64,000 bases of DNA from Polyangiaceae bacterium (GTDB lineage Bacteria; Myxococcota_A; Polyangia; Polyangiales; Polyangiaceae): NCBI GenBank assembly GCA_025936115.1, contig JAICTZ010000002.1:124001-188000 (forward strand), read 5' to 3'. This document shows, piece by piece, positions 53,138 to 61,861 of the stretch. The notes under the pieces were generated by a model that made no database searches, had not been told where the DNA came from, and saw only the letters and a program-made list of their open reading frames with translations. Made by a program: the position numbers and the translations under genes. Numbering within the stretch: the first letter of the stretch is position 1; each line of letters opens with the position of its first letter.

Positions 53138-53386
53138 ATTGTCAGCCCCGGGCTTTGAGGGTTAGCGTCAGGCAGGCACTACGCATCGATGACAGGCAGT
53201 ACCGCGCACTTCGGGCAAGACGCCGACAAGGCCTTGCACCTGGCCGTCGACGAAGCGAACGCGAGCGGCTGCGTGCTCGGCAAGCCGGTCAAGGTCGCCA
53301 CGCTCGAGGACCGCGGCGATTCGGCCGAAGCGGCGATGGGCAACGTCAAAGACTTCACGGCGAAGCTCGCCGCGCTCGAGAAATAG
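53138..53386 (+). pseudogene. Remnant of a Liv-type substrate-binding protein gene
   Basis: The leader at 53138-53169 matches 56151-56182 in 31 of 32 bases. The signal-peptide region is missing, then 53175 onward encodes HYASMTGSTAHFGQDADKAL and continues to RGDSAEAA, matching about residues 50-100 of the intact binding protein (42 of 49 residues identical from MTG to EAA). The frame then switches to an unrelated end, NVKDFTAKLAALEK, and stops. More than 300 residues of the original protein are gone. Confidence 0.8.
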
Positions 53387-53431
53387 GGCAAACCCGGACC
53401 CTCGAGCCGAGAGCCGTTCAAGGACTCCACG

Positions 53432-54949
53432 ATGGAACACAAGCCCCCTCTCCTCGAGATGACCGGCATCACCAAACGGTTCCCCGGTGTGATCGCGCTC
53501 CGAGGGGTGTCGCTCACCCTGCATCAAGGCGAAGTCCTGGCGCTGATGGGGGAAAACGGCGCCGGCAAGAGCACGTTGATGAAGATCCTCGGCGGCGCTC
53601 AGTCGCAGGACGAGGGCACGATCCGCATCGACGGCAAGCCCGTCGTGTTCGAGAACGTGCGGGCCGCCAAGCAGCACGGCATCGCGCTGATTCATCAAGA
53701 GCTGATGCTCGCGCCGAACCTCGACATCGCGGCCAACATCTTCCTCGGCGGTGAACGCAAGACTTTGCTCGCGCCGTTGCCGCGCGGGGAGTTCAACGAG
53801 CGCGCGCGCGCCCTGCTCGCGCGTGTCGGTCTCGAACGTCCGCCGACGACGCCGGTCTCGGAGCTCACGGCTGGACAGATGCAGATGGTCGAGATCGCCA
53901 AGGCGCTCGCCTTGGACGCTCGCATCATCATCATGGACGAGCCGACCTCGTCGCTGACGGCGGGCGAGTCGGAGCACCTCTTCGCCATCATTCGCAAACT
54001 CCGCGAGGAGGGCATCGGTATCGTTTACATCTCGCACCGCATGGAAGAGGTGCTCGAGCTCGCCGATCGCATCACCGTGATGCGCGACGGCGGCTACGTC
54101 GGTGATTTGCGGCGGGCCGAGGCGACGCACGACAAGATCGTGCAGCTGATGGTCGGCCGCGACTTGAGCGGCGCGTACTTCCCCGAGCGCCCGCGTTCGG
54201 CGACGCAGGAGCCGATGCTCGTCGTCGAGAACGTGATCGTGCCGGGGGCGGCCGCAGGCGTGTCGTTCATGGCGTACCGCGGTGAGATTCTCGGCTTCGC
54301 GGGGCTGGTCGGCTCCGGCCGCACCGAGCTGATGCAGACGCTCTTCGGGGTAACGCCGGCGCTCGGCGGCACGATGCTGCTCGAAAACCAGCCGTATTCA
54401 CCGCAAAATCCGCGACAAGCCATCGCCCGCGGCGTCTACTTGGCGCCCGAGGACCGCAAGCGCCACGGCTTGGTGCTGCCGATGACCATCGCCGAGAACA
54501 CGTCGCTGCCGAACATCGCGAGTTACGCGCGCTTCGGCTGGCTCGACCGAGCGACGGAAAAGCGCGTCGCCGAAGCCGAAATCGCGCGCCTGCGCACCAA
54601 GGCCTTCGGCATCGCGCAAAAAGTAGTCAACCTTTCGGGGGGCAACCAGCAGAAGGTCGTGCTCGGCAAATGGCTCGCCATGAACCCGCGCATCCTGATC
54701 CTGGATGAGCCCACGCGCGGCATCGACGTCGGCGCCAAAGCCGAAATCTATCGACACATGGCGGCGCTCGCCGCCGACGGCATCACCATCCTGATGGTGA
54801 GCTCCGATATGGAAGAGGTCCTCGGCATGAGCCATCGCGTCGCCGTGATGCACGAAAAGAGACTGCGGGGCATCTTGCCGATCGAGGGTCTCACCCAACA
54901 ACGAATCGCGACACTGATGACCGGTGGTAAGGGAGCGCAGGCGGCGTGA
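53432..54949 (+). CDS. Sugar ABC transporter ATP-binding protein (RbsA/MglA/XylG type)
   Basis: 505 residues with two fused ABC domains, the hallmark of CUT2 sugar importers. Domain 1: Walker A GENGAGKST, signature LTAGQMQMVEIAKAL, Walker B IIIMDEPTSSL. Domain 2: degenerate Walker A GLVGSGRTE, signature LSGGNQQKVVLGKWL, Walker B ILILDEPTRGIDVGAK; such asymmetry is normal for the family. It overlaps the permease gene by 4 bp. No CUT2 sugar-binding protein gene is present beside it; the place where one is often found holds decayed sequence. Confidence 0.93.
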   Translation: MEHKPPLLEMTGITKRFPGVIALRGVSLTLHQGEVLALMGENGAGKSTLMKILGGAQSQDEGTIRIDGKPVVFENVRAAKQHGIALIHQELMLAPNLDIAANIFLGGERKTLLAPLPRGEFNERARALLARVGLERPPTTPVSELTAGQMQMVEIAKALALDARIIIMDEPTSSLTAGESEHLFAIIRKLREEGIGIVYISHRMEEVLELADRITVMRDGGYVGDLRRAEATHDKIVQLMVGRDLSGAYFPERPRSATQEPMLVVENVIVPGAAAGVSFMAYRGEILGFAGLVGSGRTELMQTLFGVTPALGGTMLLENQPYSPQNPRQAIARGVYLAPEDRKRHGLVLPMTIAENTSLPNIASYARFGWLDRATEKRVAEAEIARLRTKAFGIAQKVVNLSGGNQQKVVLGKWLAMNPRILILDEPTRGIDVGAKAEIYRHMAALAADGITILMVSSDMEEVLGMSHRVAVMHEKRLRGILPIEGLTQQRIATLMTGGKGAQAA

Positions 54950-56103
54950 AACGCGAAACCGGAATGGGCGTCGCGCTCCTCGCGATGTGCGTGGCGCTCT
55001 ACGCCTCGAATCCCGACTTTCTCGGGGCGTCGAACTCGATCAATACGTTCCGGCAGATCTCGATGCTCGGCATCTTTGCCATCGGCACCGGCTTCGTGAT
55101 CATCACGGGCGGCATCGACCTGTCGATCGGCTCGACCATCGGCCTCACGGGCGTCATCATCGCGAAGCTCTCGTCGCCGAGCTGTCTCGGGCTTTCGCTC
55201 TGGGTCGGCATCCCGGTTGCGCTCGGCATCGCGCTGGCGCTCGGCGGGATTCAAGGCTTGCTCATCACGCACCTCGGTTTGCAGCCGTTCATCGTCACCT
55301 TGGGCGGCATGTTGCTCATCCGTGGCGTGTCGCAGACGATCGCCGACGGGGGCACGTTGAGCCTCAGTGGCTCGCCGCTGCTCGATTTCGCCAACGGCGG
55401 TTACGTCCAGGTGCACGGCGCTGCGCTCTTGCCGTATCCCCTCGTGTTGTTTTTGTTCGTGATCGGGATCGCGACGTACGTGCTGCATTTCACGGTTTAC
55501 GGCCGTTACGTCTACGCCATCGGCGGCAACCGCGACGCCGCCGAATACTCCGGCATCAACGTCCGCCGCGTCGAAGCGAGCACGTACCTGATCTCCGCCG
55601 GCACGGCCGGCATCGCCGGCGTTTGCTACGCGTCGTACATCGGGCAGATGTCGCAGCAGGTCGGCATCGCCTACGAGCTGTATGCGATCGCGGCGGCAGT
55701 GCTCGGCGGCTGCTCGCTCCGCGGCGGCGAGGGCACGGTGCTCGGCATCGTGATCGGCTCCGCCGTGATGCGCGTCATCGACAACGGGATCAACATGTTC
55801 CAGCTCCACTACGTGGACACGGATCAGGTGCCGCGCATCTGGCGGCTGAACCCGAACTGGACGTACATCATCATCGGCGGTGTCATCCTCGTCGCCGTGA
55901 TCCTCGATCAGACCGTGCACCTCGTGCAGGCCAAGCGCCGCATTCGCGCGGCAGGAGCATTGGCGGAGGCACAAAAGGCCGCACAAACCGCCGCGGCAAA
56001 CGATGCAGCGGCAAAGAGCGGCGCGAATGGCCCCAGCGCGCCGCCGCCGCCGGTCGTCACGCCGCCGCACGACCCCCCCGGCCAGCAGGGCGACCAGCCC
56101 TAA
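54946..56103 (+). CDS. Sugar ABC transporter permease (RbsC type)
   Basis: 385 residues, GTG start overlapping the ATPase stop. About nine to ten membrane helices. Family blocks include FVIITGGIDLSIGSTIGLTG, the GLQPFIVTLGGMLLIRG segment, FTVYGRYVYAIGGNRDAAEYSGI, and AAAVLGGCSLRGGEGTVLG, all matching RbsC-like permeases. The C-terminal ~60 residues are an unusual Ala/Gln/Pro-rich cytoplasmic extension. With the upstream ATPase it forms a CUT2 importer core lacking an obvious binding protein. Confidence 0.92.
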   Translation: MKRETGMGVALLAMCVALYASNPDFLGASNSINTFRQISMLGIFAIGTGFVIITGGIDLSIGSTIGLTGVIIAKLSSPSCLGLSLWVGIPVALGIALALGGIQGLLITHLGLQPFIVTLGGMLLIRGVSQTIADGGTLSLSGSPLLDFANGGYVQVHGAALLPYPLVLFLFVIGIATYVLHFTVYGRYVYAIGGNRDAAEYSGINVRRVEASTYLISAGTAGIAGVCYASYIGQMSQQVGIAYELYAIAAAVLGGCSLRGGEGTVLGIVIGSAVMRVIDNGINMFQLHYVDTDQVPRIWRLNPNWTYIIIGGVILVAVILDQTVHLVQAKRRIRAAGALAEAQKAAQTAAANDAAAKSGANGPSAPPPPVVTPPHDPPGQQGDQP

Positions 56104-56187
56104 CGCGCGCGTTCGGCGCGTCCTCTCGAGCTAGGACGCCACGAGCCGCGATTGTCAGCTCCGGGCTTTGAGGGTTAGCGTCCAACC

Positions 56188-57372
56188 ATGGATTTCGGGC
56201 GACGGCGTTGGTTCTGCTTGGCGGCTCTCACCTGTGTCGCGCAGCTCGGAGCCTGCAAGAAATTGGGCGGCGACGCGGCCCCGAGCGGCAGCAGCGCCGG
56301 CGCGAGCGCCGCGACGCAGGGCGTCGTCATCGGGCACTACGCGTCGATGACGGGCAATACGGCGCACTTCGGGCAAGACACGGACAAAGCCGTGCACCTC
56401 GCCGTCGACGAAGCGAACGCGGCCGGCGGCGTGCTCGGCAAGCCCGTCAAAGTCGTCACGCTCGACGATCGCGGCGATTCGGCCGAAGCAGCGAGCGCCG
56501 TCACGCGGCTCATCGACGTCGAGCACGTGAACGCGCTCATCGGCGAAGTCGCCTCCAGCCTGTCGCTCGCGGGCGGCCGTATCGCGCAGCGCCGCGGCAT
56601 TCCGATGATCTCGCCCTCCTCCACCAATCCGAAGGTGACGCAGGTCGGCGACTACATCTTCCGCGTCTGCTTCATCGACCCGTTTCAGGGCAAGGTGATG
56701 GCGACGTTCGCGCGCAATACGCTGAAGCTCGACGAGGTCGCGATCCTGCGGGACGTGAAGAACGACTACTCGATCGGCCTCGCCGACACGTTCAAGGCGT
56801 CGTTCGCGGCCCTCGGCGGCAAAATCTCGCTCGAACAGTCGTATTCCGCGGGCGACACGGACTTCAGCGCCCAAGTGACGGCGGTGAAGGGCACGAAGGC
56901 GCAGGCCATCTACGTGCCCGGCTACTACAGTGAAGTCGGCGCCATCGCGCGCACGGCCAAGCGGCTCGGCCTGAAGGTCCCATTGCTCGGCGGCGACGGC
57001 TGGGACGCGCCGGAGCTCTTCAGCATCGGCGGAGACGCCCTCGACGGCTCGTATTTCTCGAACCATTTCGCGGCCGACGGCGCGAGCCCCAAGGGCAAGC
57101 AGTTCATGGCCGCTTTCAAGACCAAGTACGGTCAGGAACCGACCGGGCTCGGCATGCTCGGCTACGACGCCGCGGCCGTGCTGCTCGACGCCGTCAAACG
57201 CGCCGGCACCACCAACCCCAAAGCCGTGCGCGATGCTCTCGCCCAGACCAAGGGGTTCGAGGGCGTGACGGGCAAAATCACGATGGACAAGGACCGCAAT
57301 CCCGAGAAGAGCGCCGTCATCCTCAAGATCCAGGGCGGCAAGGCCGTCTACGAGGCGACGGTCCAGCCCTGA
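56188..57372 (+). CDS. Branched-chain-amino-acid-type ABC substrate-binding lipoprotein
   Basis: 394 residues with lipobox QLGAC near residue 23 and a Ser/Ala linker. The mature protein is a Leu/Ile/Val-binding-type periplasmic protein: GVVIGHYASMTGNTAHFGQD, HLAVDEANAAGGVLGKPV, EVASSLSLAGGRIAQRRGIPMISPSS, LGYDAAAVLLDAVKRAG. It probably serves LivHMGF downstream, from which it is separated only by msrA. Its 32 bp leader is duplicated at 53138-53169. Such proteins bind amino acids, amides or other small molecules, so the ligand is uncertain. Confidence 0.93.
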   Translation: MDFGRRRWFCLAALTCVAQLGACKKLGGDAAPSGSSAGASAATQGVVIGHYASMTGNTAHFGQDTDKAVHLAVDEANAAGGVLGKPVKVVTLDDRGDSAEAASAVTRLIDVEHVNALIGEVASSLSLAGGRIAQRRGIPMISPSSTNPKVTQVGDYIFRVCFIDPFQGKVMATFARNTLKLDEVAILRDVKNDYSIGLADTFKASFAALGGKISLEQSYSAGDTDFSAQVTAVKGTKAQAIYVPGYYSEVGAIARTAKRLGLKVPLLGGDGWDAPELFSIGGDALDGSYFSNHFAADGASPKGKQFMAAFKTKYGQEPTGLGMLGYDAAAVLLDAVKRAGTTNPKAVRDALAQTKGFEGVTGKITMDKDRNPEKSAVILKIQGGKAVYEATVQP

Positions 57373-57432
57373 ACGGATGAGCGCGGCGGGGGGACGCGCG
57401 AAACCGGGCAGGCCCTGCGCCGTACCACAGGT

Positions 57433-58119
57433 ATGCGCACGTTCGTTCTCGCTCCCGTTTTCGCTCTGGCTGTCGCGTGTGAGCCGCACGCGACGACGGC
57501 GCCCGCGCCGCAAGCCTCCACTGCCGTCGTTCCTCGTACGACGGGCGCTGCACCCGCGACAAAGAGCACCGCGAAGGTCGGCACGAACCCAGGCCACGTC
57601 GGAGCCGGAACGCCGCTCACGCCCGCTCCGGGCCACGAGCTCGCCGCCTTCGCCGAAGGCTGCTTTTGGGGCTCCGAGAACACGTTTCGGCACGTGCACG
57701 GCGTGGTGGCCACGGCGGTGGGCTACACGGGCGGCCATACCGATCAGCCGACGTACGAGGACGTCTCGTCACACGGGACCGGCCACGCGGAAACCGTGCT
57801 CGTGGAGTTCGATCCCAAGGTCGTGAGCTACGCGGAGCTTTTGCACGTGTTCTGGGAGACGCACGATCCCACGACGAAGGATCGGCAGGGGCCGGACTTC
57901 GGCTCGAACTATCGCAGCGCGATCTTCACGTTTTCGCCCGAGCAAGAGCGAGCCGCGCGTGAATCGGAGCTCGACGAGCAGAAGCGCCAAACGCGGCCCA
58001 TCACGACCGAGATCCGCGCGATTGGCCGATTTTACAAGGCCGAGGCGTACCACCAGCAGTACGACGAGAAGAACGGCGTGGACTCGTGTCCGCTGCCCTT
58101 GCGCAATCAAAAGACCTGA
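57433..58119 (+). CDS. msrA: Lipoprotein methionine sulfoxide reductase A
   Basis: 228 residues. Signal with lipobox ALAVAC at about 16, then a Thr/Pro/Ala linker and the MsrA domain: AEGCFWGSENTF with the catalytic Cys, GYTGGHTDQPTYEDV, GHAETVLVEFDP and the conserved FGSNYRSAIF. A C-terminal Cys lies in DSCPLP and could act in recycling. MsrA repairs S-methionine sulfoxide; here it should work outside the cytoplasmic membrane. It sits between the binding-protein gene and livH of the same transporter, suggesting repair of that or other envelope proteins. Confidence 0.93.
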   Translation: MRTFVLAPVFALAVACEPHATTAPAPQASTAVVPRTTGAAPATKSTAKVGTNPGHVGAGTPLTPAPGHELAAFAEGCFWGSENTFRHVHGVVATAVGYTGGHTDQPTYEDVSSHGTGHAETVLVEFDPKVVSYAELLHVFWETHDPTTKDRQGPDFGSNYRSAIFTFSPEQERAARESELDEQKRQTRPITTEIRAIGRFYKAEAYHQQYDEKNGVDSCPLPLRNQKT

Positions 58120-58194
58120 GCGGGCGCGCCGGATTCGGCACGGAAGACGCCGTTTTCTGATTGAACTAGGCTCGGGCGGCCGTCTGGGCGCCTC

Positions 58195-59112
58195 GTGAGC
58201 GAATTCTTCCAACAGATCATCAACGGCCTGTCCCTCGGCTCGATCTACGCCTTGATCGCGCTCGGGTACACGATGGTCTACGGCATCTTGAAGCTCATCA
58301 ACTTCGCGCATGGCGAAGTGTTCATGATGGGTGCCTACAGCGGCTACTACCTCGCGAGCTGGCTCGGCGTAGAGCGTTACCAAGCGGCTGGTAGGGGGTT
58401 TCCGCTCGGGCTCGCGCTGGTCGTGCTCGTGCTCGCGATGGCGGCCTCGGCGCTGCTCGGCGTGCTGATCGAGGCGCTCGCGTATCGTCCCGTTCGCTCG
58501 GCGCCGCGGCTCACGCCGCTCATCACCGCGATCGGGGTGAGCCTCTTCTTGCAGAACGCCGCCATGCTGCTTTTTACGCCGAATCCTCGCGCGTATCCCC
58601 CGATCTTGCGCGAGCTCCGCTTCGCGGCCGGCGGCGTGATCGTGACGAACATCAAGCTTGCGATCTTCGTCGTAGCGCTCGCGCTGATGGTCGGGCTGCA
58701 CCTGTTCGTCCAGCGTACGTGGACGGGACGAGCGATGCGCGCGCTCTCGATGAACATCGATGCCGCGCGGCTCATGGGCATCGACGTGAACGCGACCATC
58801 CGCGCGACGTTCGCGATCGGCTCTGCGCTCGCCGCGGCAGGCGGCATCCTGTTCGGCCTCGATCAGATCACGATCAACCCGCTCATGGGCGTGCTCACCG
58901 GACTCAAAGCCTTCGTCGCGGCCGTGCTCGGCGGCATCGGCAACATTCCGGGCGCCGTCGTCGGCGGCTTACTCATCGGCCTGGCCGAGCAGCTCACGGC
59001 CGGCTACCTGTCACCCGATTATCGCGACGCCATCACGTTCCTGATCTTGGTCGTGATCCTCGTTTTGAAGCCGGAAGGGCTACTCGGCGTCGTGCGGCAG
59101 GAGAAGGTCTAA
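58195..59112 (+). CDS. livH: Branched-chain amino acid ABC permease LivH-type
   Basis: 305 residues, GTG start. About eight membrane helices. Typical LivH blocks: QIINGLSLGSIYALIALGYT, MVYGILKLINFAHGEVFMMG, RALSMNIDAARLMGIDVN and AFVAAVLGGIGNIPGAVVGG. It forms the membrane pore with LivM. It lies 76 bp after msrA and 3 bp before livM. Confidence 0.93.
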   Translation: MSEFFQQIINGLSLGSIYALIALGYTMVYGILKLINFAHGEVFMMGAYSGYYLASWLGVERYQAAGRGFPLGLALVVLVLAMAASALLGVLIEALAYRPVRSAPRLTPLITAIGVSLFLQNAAMLLFTPNPRAYPPILRELRFAAGGVIVTNIKLAIFVVALALMVGLHLFVQRTWTGRAMRALSMNIDAARLMGIDVNATIRATFAIGSALAAAGGILFGLDQITINPLMGVLTGLKAFVAAVLGGIGNIPGAVVGGLLIGLAEQLTAGYLSPDYRDAITFLILVVILVLKPEGLLGVVRQEKV

Positions 59113-59115
59113 GTA

Positions 59116-60135
59116 GTGGACATCGCGACGCAAAAACCGCGCTGGCTCCTGCGTCTCGTCCTGAGCGCCGGCGTGCTCGCCGCGCTCTACGCCGCGAACC
59201 TCGGCGTGCAGGCGGGCTTCATCGAATACGTGCAGCGCATCATCTTGATCGCGGGCATCAACGTCATCCTCGCGGTTGGCCTGAACCTCATCAACGGCAC
59301 GACGGGACAATTCTCGATCGGCCACGCCGGATTCATGGCCGTCGGCGCGTACGCAGCGGCGTTTACGGGCGTGAAGCTCGCGCCGCACGTGACGGCGCTC
59401 CTCGGCGCAGGCACGCTCGCCGACGGCGTGACGTTCAATCTGGCGCTGCTCGTGGGCGCGCTGCTCGCCGCGGGCGCGGGCGTGCTCGTGGGGCTGCCGA
59501 GCTTGCGACTCAAAGGCGACTACCTCGCGATCGTGACGCTCGGGTTCGGCGAGATTATTCGCATCCTGTTCAACAACGCGCAGTTTCTCGGAGCCGCCAC
59601 CGGTTACTTCGGCGATTCACCGGCGGGATTGCCCACGTATACGAGCTTTTTTTGGGTATTTTTTTGGGTGATCGTCATCGTGGTCGTCGTCAGGAACGTG
59701 ACGTTCTCGCAGACGGGCCGCTCGCTCATCGCGATCCGGGAGGACGAAATCGCCGCCGAAGCCATGGCGATACCGACGACGCGGCTCAAGGTGCTCGCGT
59801 TCACGCTGAGCGCCGCGACGGCAGGCATCGCGGGCGGACTCTTCGCGCACATGCAGTCGGGGATTCGTCCCGAGGACTTCAAGTTCGACAAGTCGATCGA
59901 CATGATCGTCATGATCATCGTCGGCGGCCTGGGCTCGATTTCGGGCGCTGCGCTCGGCGGTGTGTTCGTCGCCGTGACGCTCGAGCTGATGCGCGACTTG
60001 CAACAATACCGGCTCGTACTCTACGCGCTCTTGCTGATCGTCATCATGCTCGTGCGTCCCGAGGGGCTGCTCGGGACGCGTGAAATAAGCCTCGCGGCGC
60101 TGCGGCGCCGATTTCGCCAGCCGGAGCGCCCGTGA
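59116..60135 (+). CDS. livM: Branched-chain amino acid ABC permease LivM-type
   Basis: 339 residues, GTG start 3 bp after livH. LivM blocks: NVILAVGLNLINGTTGQFSIGHAGF, LPSLRLKGDYLAIVTLGFGEIIRI, RSLIAIREDEIAAEAMAIPT, and MIVMIIVGGLGSISGAALGG. Around 59648-59676 a run of TTT codons for Phe with TGG for Trp (FFWVFFW) makes two T-runs, unusual in this GC-rich genome but part of a membrane helix. It overlaps livG by 4 bp. Confidence 0.93.
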   Translation: MDIATQKPRWLLRLVLSAGVLAALYAANLGVQAGFIEYVQRIILIAGINVILAVGLNLINGTTGQFSIGHAGFMAVGAYAAAFTGVKLAPHVTALLGAGTLADGVTFNLALLVGALLAAGAGVLVGLPSLRLKGDYLAIVTLGFGEIIRILFNNAQFLGAATGYFGDSPAGLPTYTSFFWVFFWVIVIVVVVRNVTFSQTGRSLIAIREDEIAAEAMAIPTTRLKVLAFTLSAATAGIAGGLFAHMQSGIRPEDFKFDKSIDMIVMIIVGGLGSISGAALGGVFVAVTLELMRDLQQYRLVLYALLLIVIMLVRPEGLLGTREISLAALRRRFRQPERP

Positions 60136-60923
60136 CGCTGCTCGCTCTCGAGCACGTGGACAAGGTCTTCGGCGGCCTGCGCGCGCTGCGCGGCGTGAGC
60201 TTCGAGGTCGCGCCGAAGTCGATCTTCGGCCTGATCGGACCGAACGGCGCGGGCAAGACGACGCTCTTCAACGTCGTCACGGGCGTGTATCGGCCCGACG
60301 GCGGCCACGTTCGCTTCGACGGCGCAGAGATCGGCGGGCTGCCGCCCGCGCGCGTGGCCGGGCTCGGCGTCGCGCGCACATTTCAGAACATTCGCGTCTT
60401 TCGCTCGATGACCGTGCTCGAAAACGTCATGGTCGCCGGCCACAAGCTGCACCGCTCGGGCGTGCTGAGCGCCATCGTTCGCAACACGGCGCACGCGAAC
60501 GACGAGGGCGCGCTCAGCGTCCGGGCCCGTGAATTGCTGGAGATTTTGGGTCTTCAGGGGCAAGCCGGCGACATTGCAGGCAGCTTGCCGTACGGCTCGC
60601 AGCGCCGGCTCGAGATCGCGCGCGCGTTGATGCTCGCACCGAAGGTGCTTCTGCTCGACGAACCGGCGGCGGGCATGAACAGCACCGAAGCGCGCGAGCT
60701 CGAGCGCCAAATCCGATTCTTGCGCGACGAGCTCGGCGTCACGGTGGTGCTCGTCGAGCACAACATGTCACTCGTGATGAGCGTGTGCGAACGCATTCAC
60801 GTGGTCGATCACGGCGAGACGATCGCGGAAGGCACGCCCGCCGAAATCCGCGAGCACCCGCGCGTGCTCGCGGCGTACCTCGGTGAGGAGCCGTCGGCGG
60901 GCCGCACGGAGCGGGAAGCGTGA
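60132..60923 (+). CDS. livG: Branched-chain amino acid ABC ATPase LivG-type
   Basis: 263 residues, GTG start overlapping livM. Walker A GPNGAGKTTLFN, signature region YGSQRRLEIARALM (a SGGQ variant usual in LivG), Walker B LLLDEPAAGMN and switch His VLVEHNM. GVARTFQNIRVFRSMTVLENVMV is the LivG-specific Q-loop region. It pairs with LivF to power transport. It overlaps livF by 4 bp. Confidence 0.94.
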   Translation: MTLLALEHVDKVFGGLRALRGVSFEVAPKSIFGLIGPNGAGKTTLFNVVTGVYRPDGGHVRFDGAEIGGLPPARVAGLGVARTFQNIRVFRSMTVLENVMVAGHKLHRSGVLSAIVRNTAHANDEGALSVRARELLEILGLQGQAGDIAGSLPYGSQRRLEIARALMLAPKVLLLDEPAAGMNSTEARELERQIRFLRDELGVTVVLVEHNMSLVMSVCERIHVVDHGETIAEGTPAEIREHPRVLAAYLGEEPSAGRTEREA

Positions 60924-61663
60924 ACGGGCCCGACGCGTCCGCAAGCGAGCCGGACCTCGAGGTCGCCGGGTTGCACGTGCTTTACGGCGGAATTGCCGCC
61001 GTGAAGGGCGTCTCGTTCAGCGTCGCGCGGGGCGAGATCGTCGCGCTCATCGGCGCGAACGGCGCCGGCAAGACGAGCGTGCTGAAGGCGCTCGTCGGCT
61101 TGGTGCCGGCCGCGCGCGGCAGCGTGCGCCTATTCGGACGTGACGCGACGGGCATACCGACCCACCGCCGCACGGCGCTCGGGGCGACGCTGGTGCCCGA
61201 AGGCCGCGCGATTTTCGCCGGCATGACCGTGCGTGAAAACCTCGAGCTCGGCGCGTTTCTCAAACGCGATCCCGTCACGCTCGGGCAGCGGCTCGAGCGC
61301 GTGCTCGCTTTGGTCCCGCGCCTCGGCGAGCGCCTCGCGCAGGCGGGCGGCACACTCTCCGGCGGGGAGCAGCAAATGCTGGCCATCGGACGCGCGCTGA
61401 TGGGAGAACCACGCCTCTTGCTGCTCGACGAGCCGAGCCTCGGGCTCGCGCCGAAGCTCGTCGCGCAGATTTTCGGGAGCATCGTGGAAATCGCGAAGAC
61501 CGGCCTGACGATCCTGCTCGTCGAACAGAACACGCGCCTCGCTCTCGAGACTGCGCATCGCGCGCACGTGCTCGTCACGGGGGAAATCGTGCTCTCGGGG
61601 CGCTGCTCGGAGCTGCGCGACGACCCGCGCATCAAAGCGGCGTACCTCGGCGAGGCGCTCTAG
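60920..61663 (+). CDS. livF: Branched-chain amino acid ABC ATPase LivF-type
   Basis: 247 residues, GTG start overlapping livG. Walker A GANGAGKTSVLKAL, signature LSGGEQQMLAIGRALM, Walker B LLLDEPSLGLAPKLV and the LivF-typical LVPEGRAIFAGMTVRENLELGAF. It completes the operon binding protein - msrA - livHMGF. A stem-loop lies 17 bases past the stop. Confidence 0.94.
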   Translation: MNGPDASASEPDLEVAGLHVLYGGIAAVKGVSFSVARGEIVALIGANGAGKTSVLKALVGLVPAARGSVRLFGRDATGIPTHRRTALGATLVPEGRAIFAGMTVRENLELGAFLKRDPVTLGQRLERVLALVPRLGERLAQAGGTLSGGEQQMLAIGRALMGEPRLLLLDEPSLGLAPKLVAQIFGSIVEIAKTGLTILLVEQNTRLALETAHRAHVLVTGEIVLSGRCSELRDDPRIKAAYLGEAL

Positions 61664-61680
61664 GACGGAACGGCCGCACG

Positions 61681-61699
61681 GTCGCGCGTGAGGCGCGAC
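61681..61699 (+). terminator. Stem-loop after livF
   Basis: Perfect 7 bp stem GTCGCGC-GTGAG-GCGCGAC, 17 bases after the livF stop. There is no T-run, so termination would need Rho or the hairpin may instead protect the mRNA 3' end. Confidence 0.4.
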
Positions 61700-61861
61700 A
61701 CGCGCGACGCTGCGCGTCAGGCGAGACGGGGCAATCGGGCGCCTTCGACACGCGCGTCGAATGTCGGTCGCGGTGCGCGCAACAGATCCGCGCGTGTGCC
61801 CGAGAGCGGTCCAGGGAGGGCCGCGGCGGGCCCGGGGCGAAGCTCTGCCCAAGGCGGTTTC

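Larger units (their letters stand above)
52657..53431. other. 775 bp gap holding symporter promoter and decayed transporter genes
   Basis: The left ~140 bp carry the symporter promoter. From 52804 to 53386 the sequence is collinear, with deletions, with the permease/binding-protein junction at about 55195-56490 (see the two pseudogene entries). The last ~45 bp precede the ABC ATPase gene and contain its likely leader. No intact gene is supported. Confidence 0.7.

Noticed and set aside
53189..53386. 65-residue small protein gene
   Set aside because: Most of it is a fragment of the Liv-type binding protein with no signal peptide; judged pseudogene remnant.
59645..59680. T-runs resembling a terminator
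   Set aside because: They are TTT Phe codons alternating with TGG inside livM, within a predicted membrane helix and without a preceding stem.
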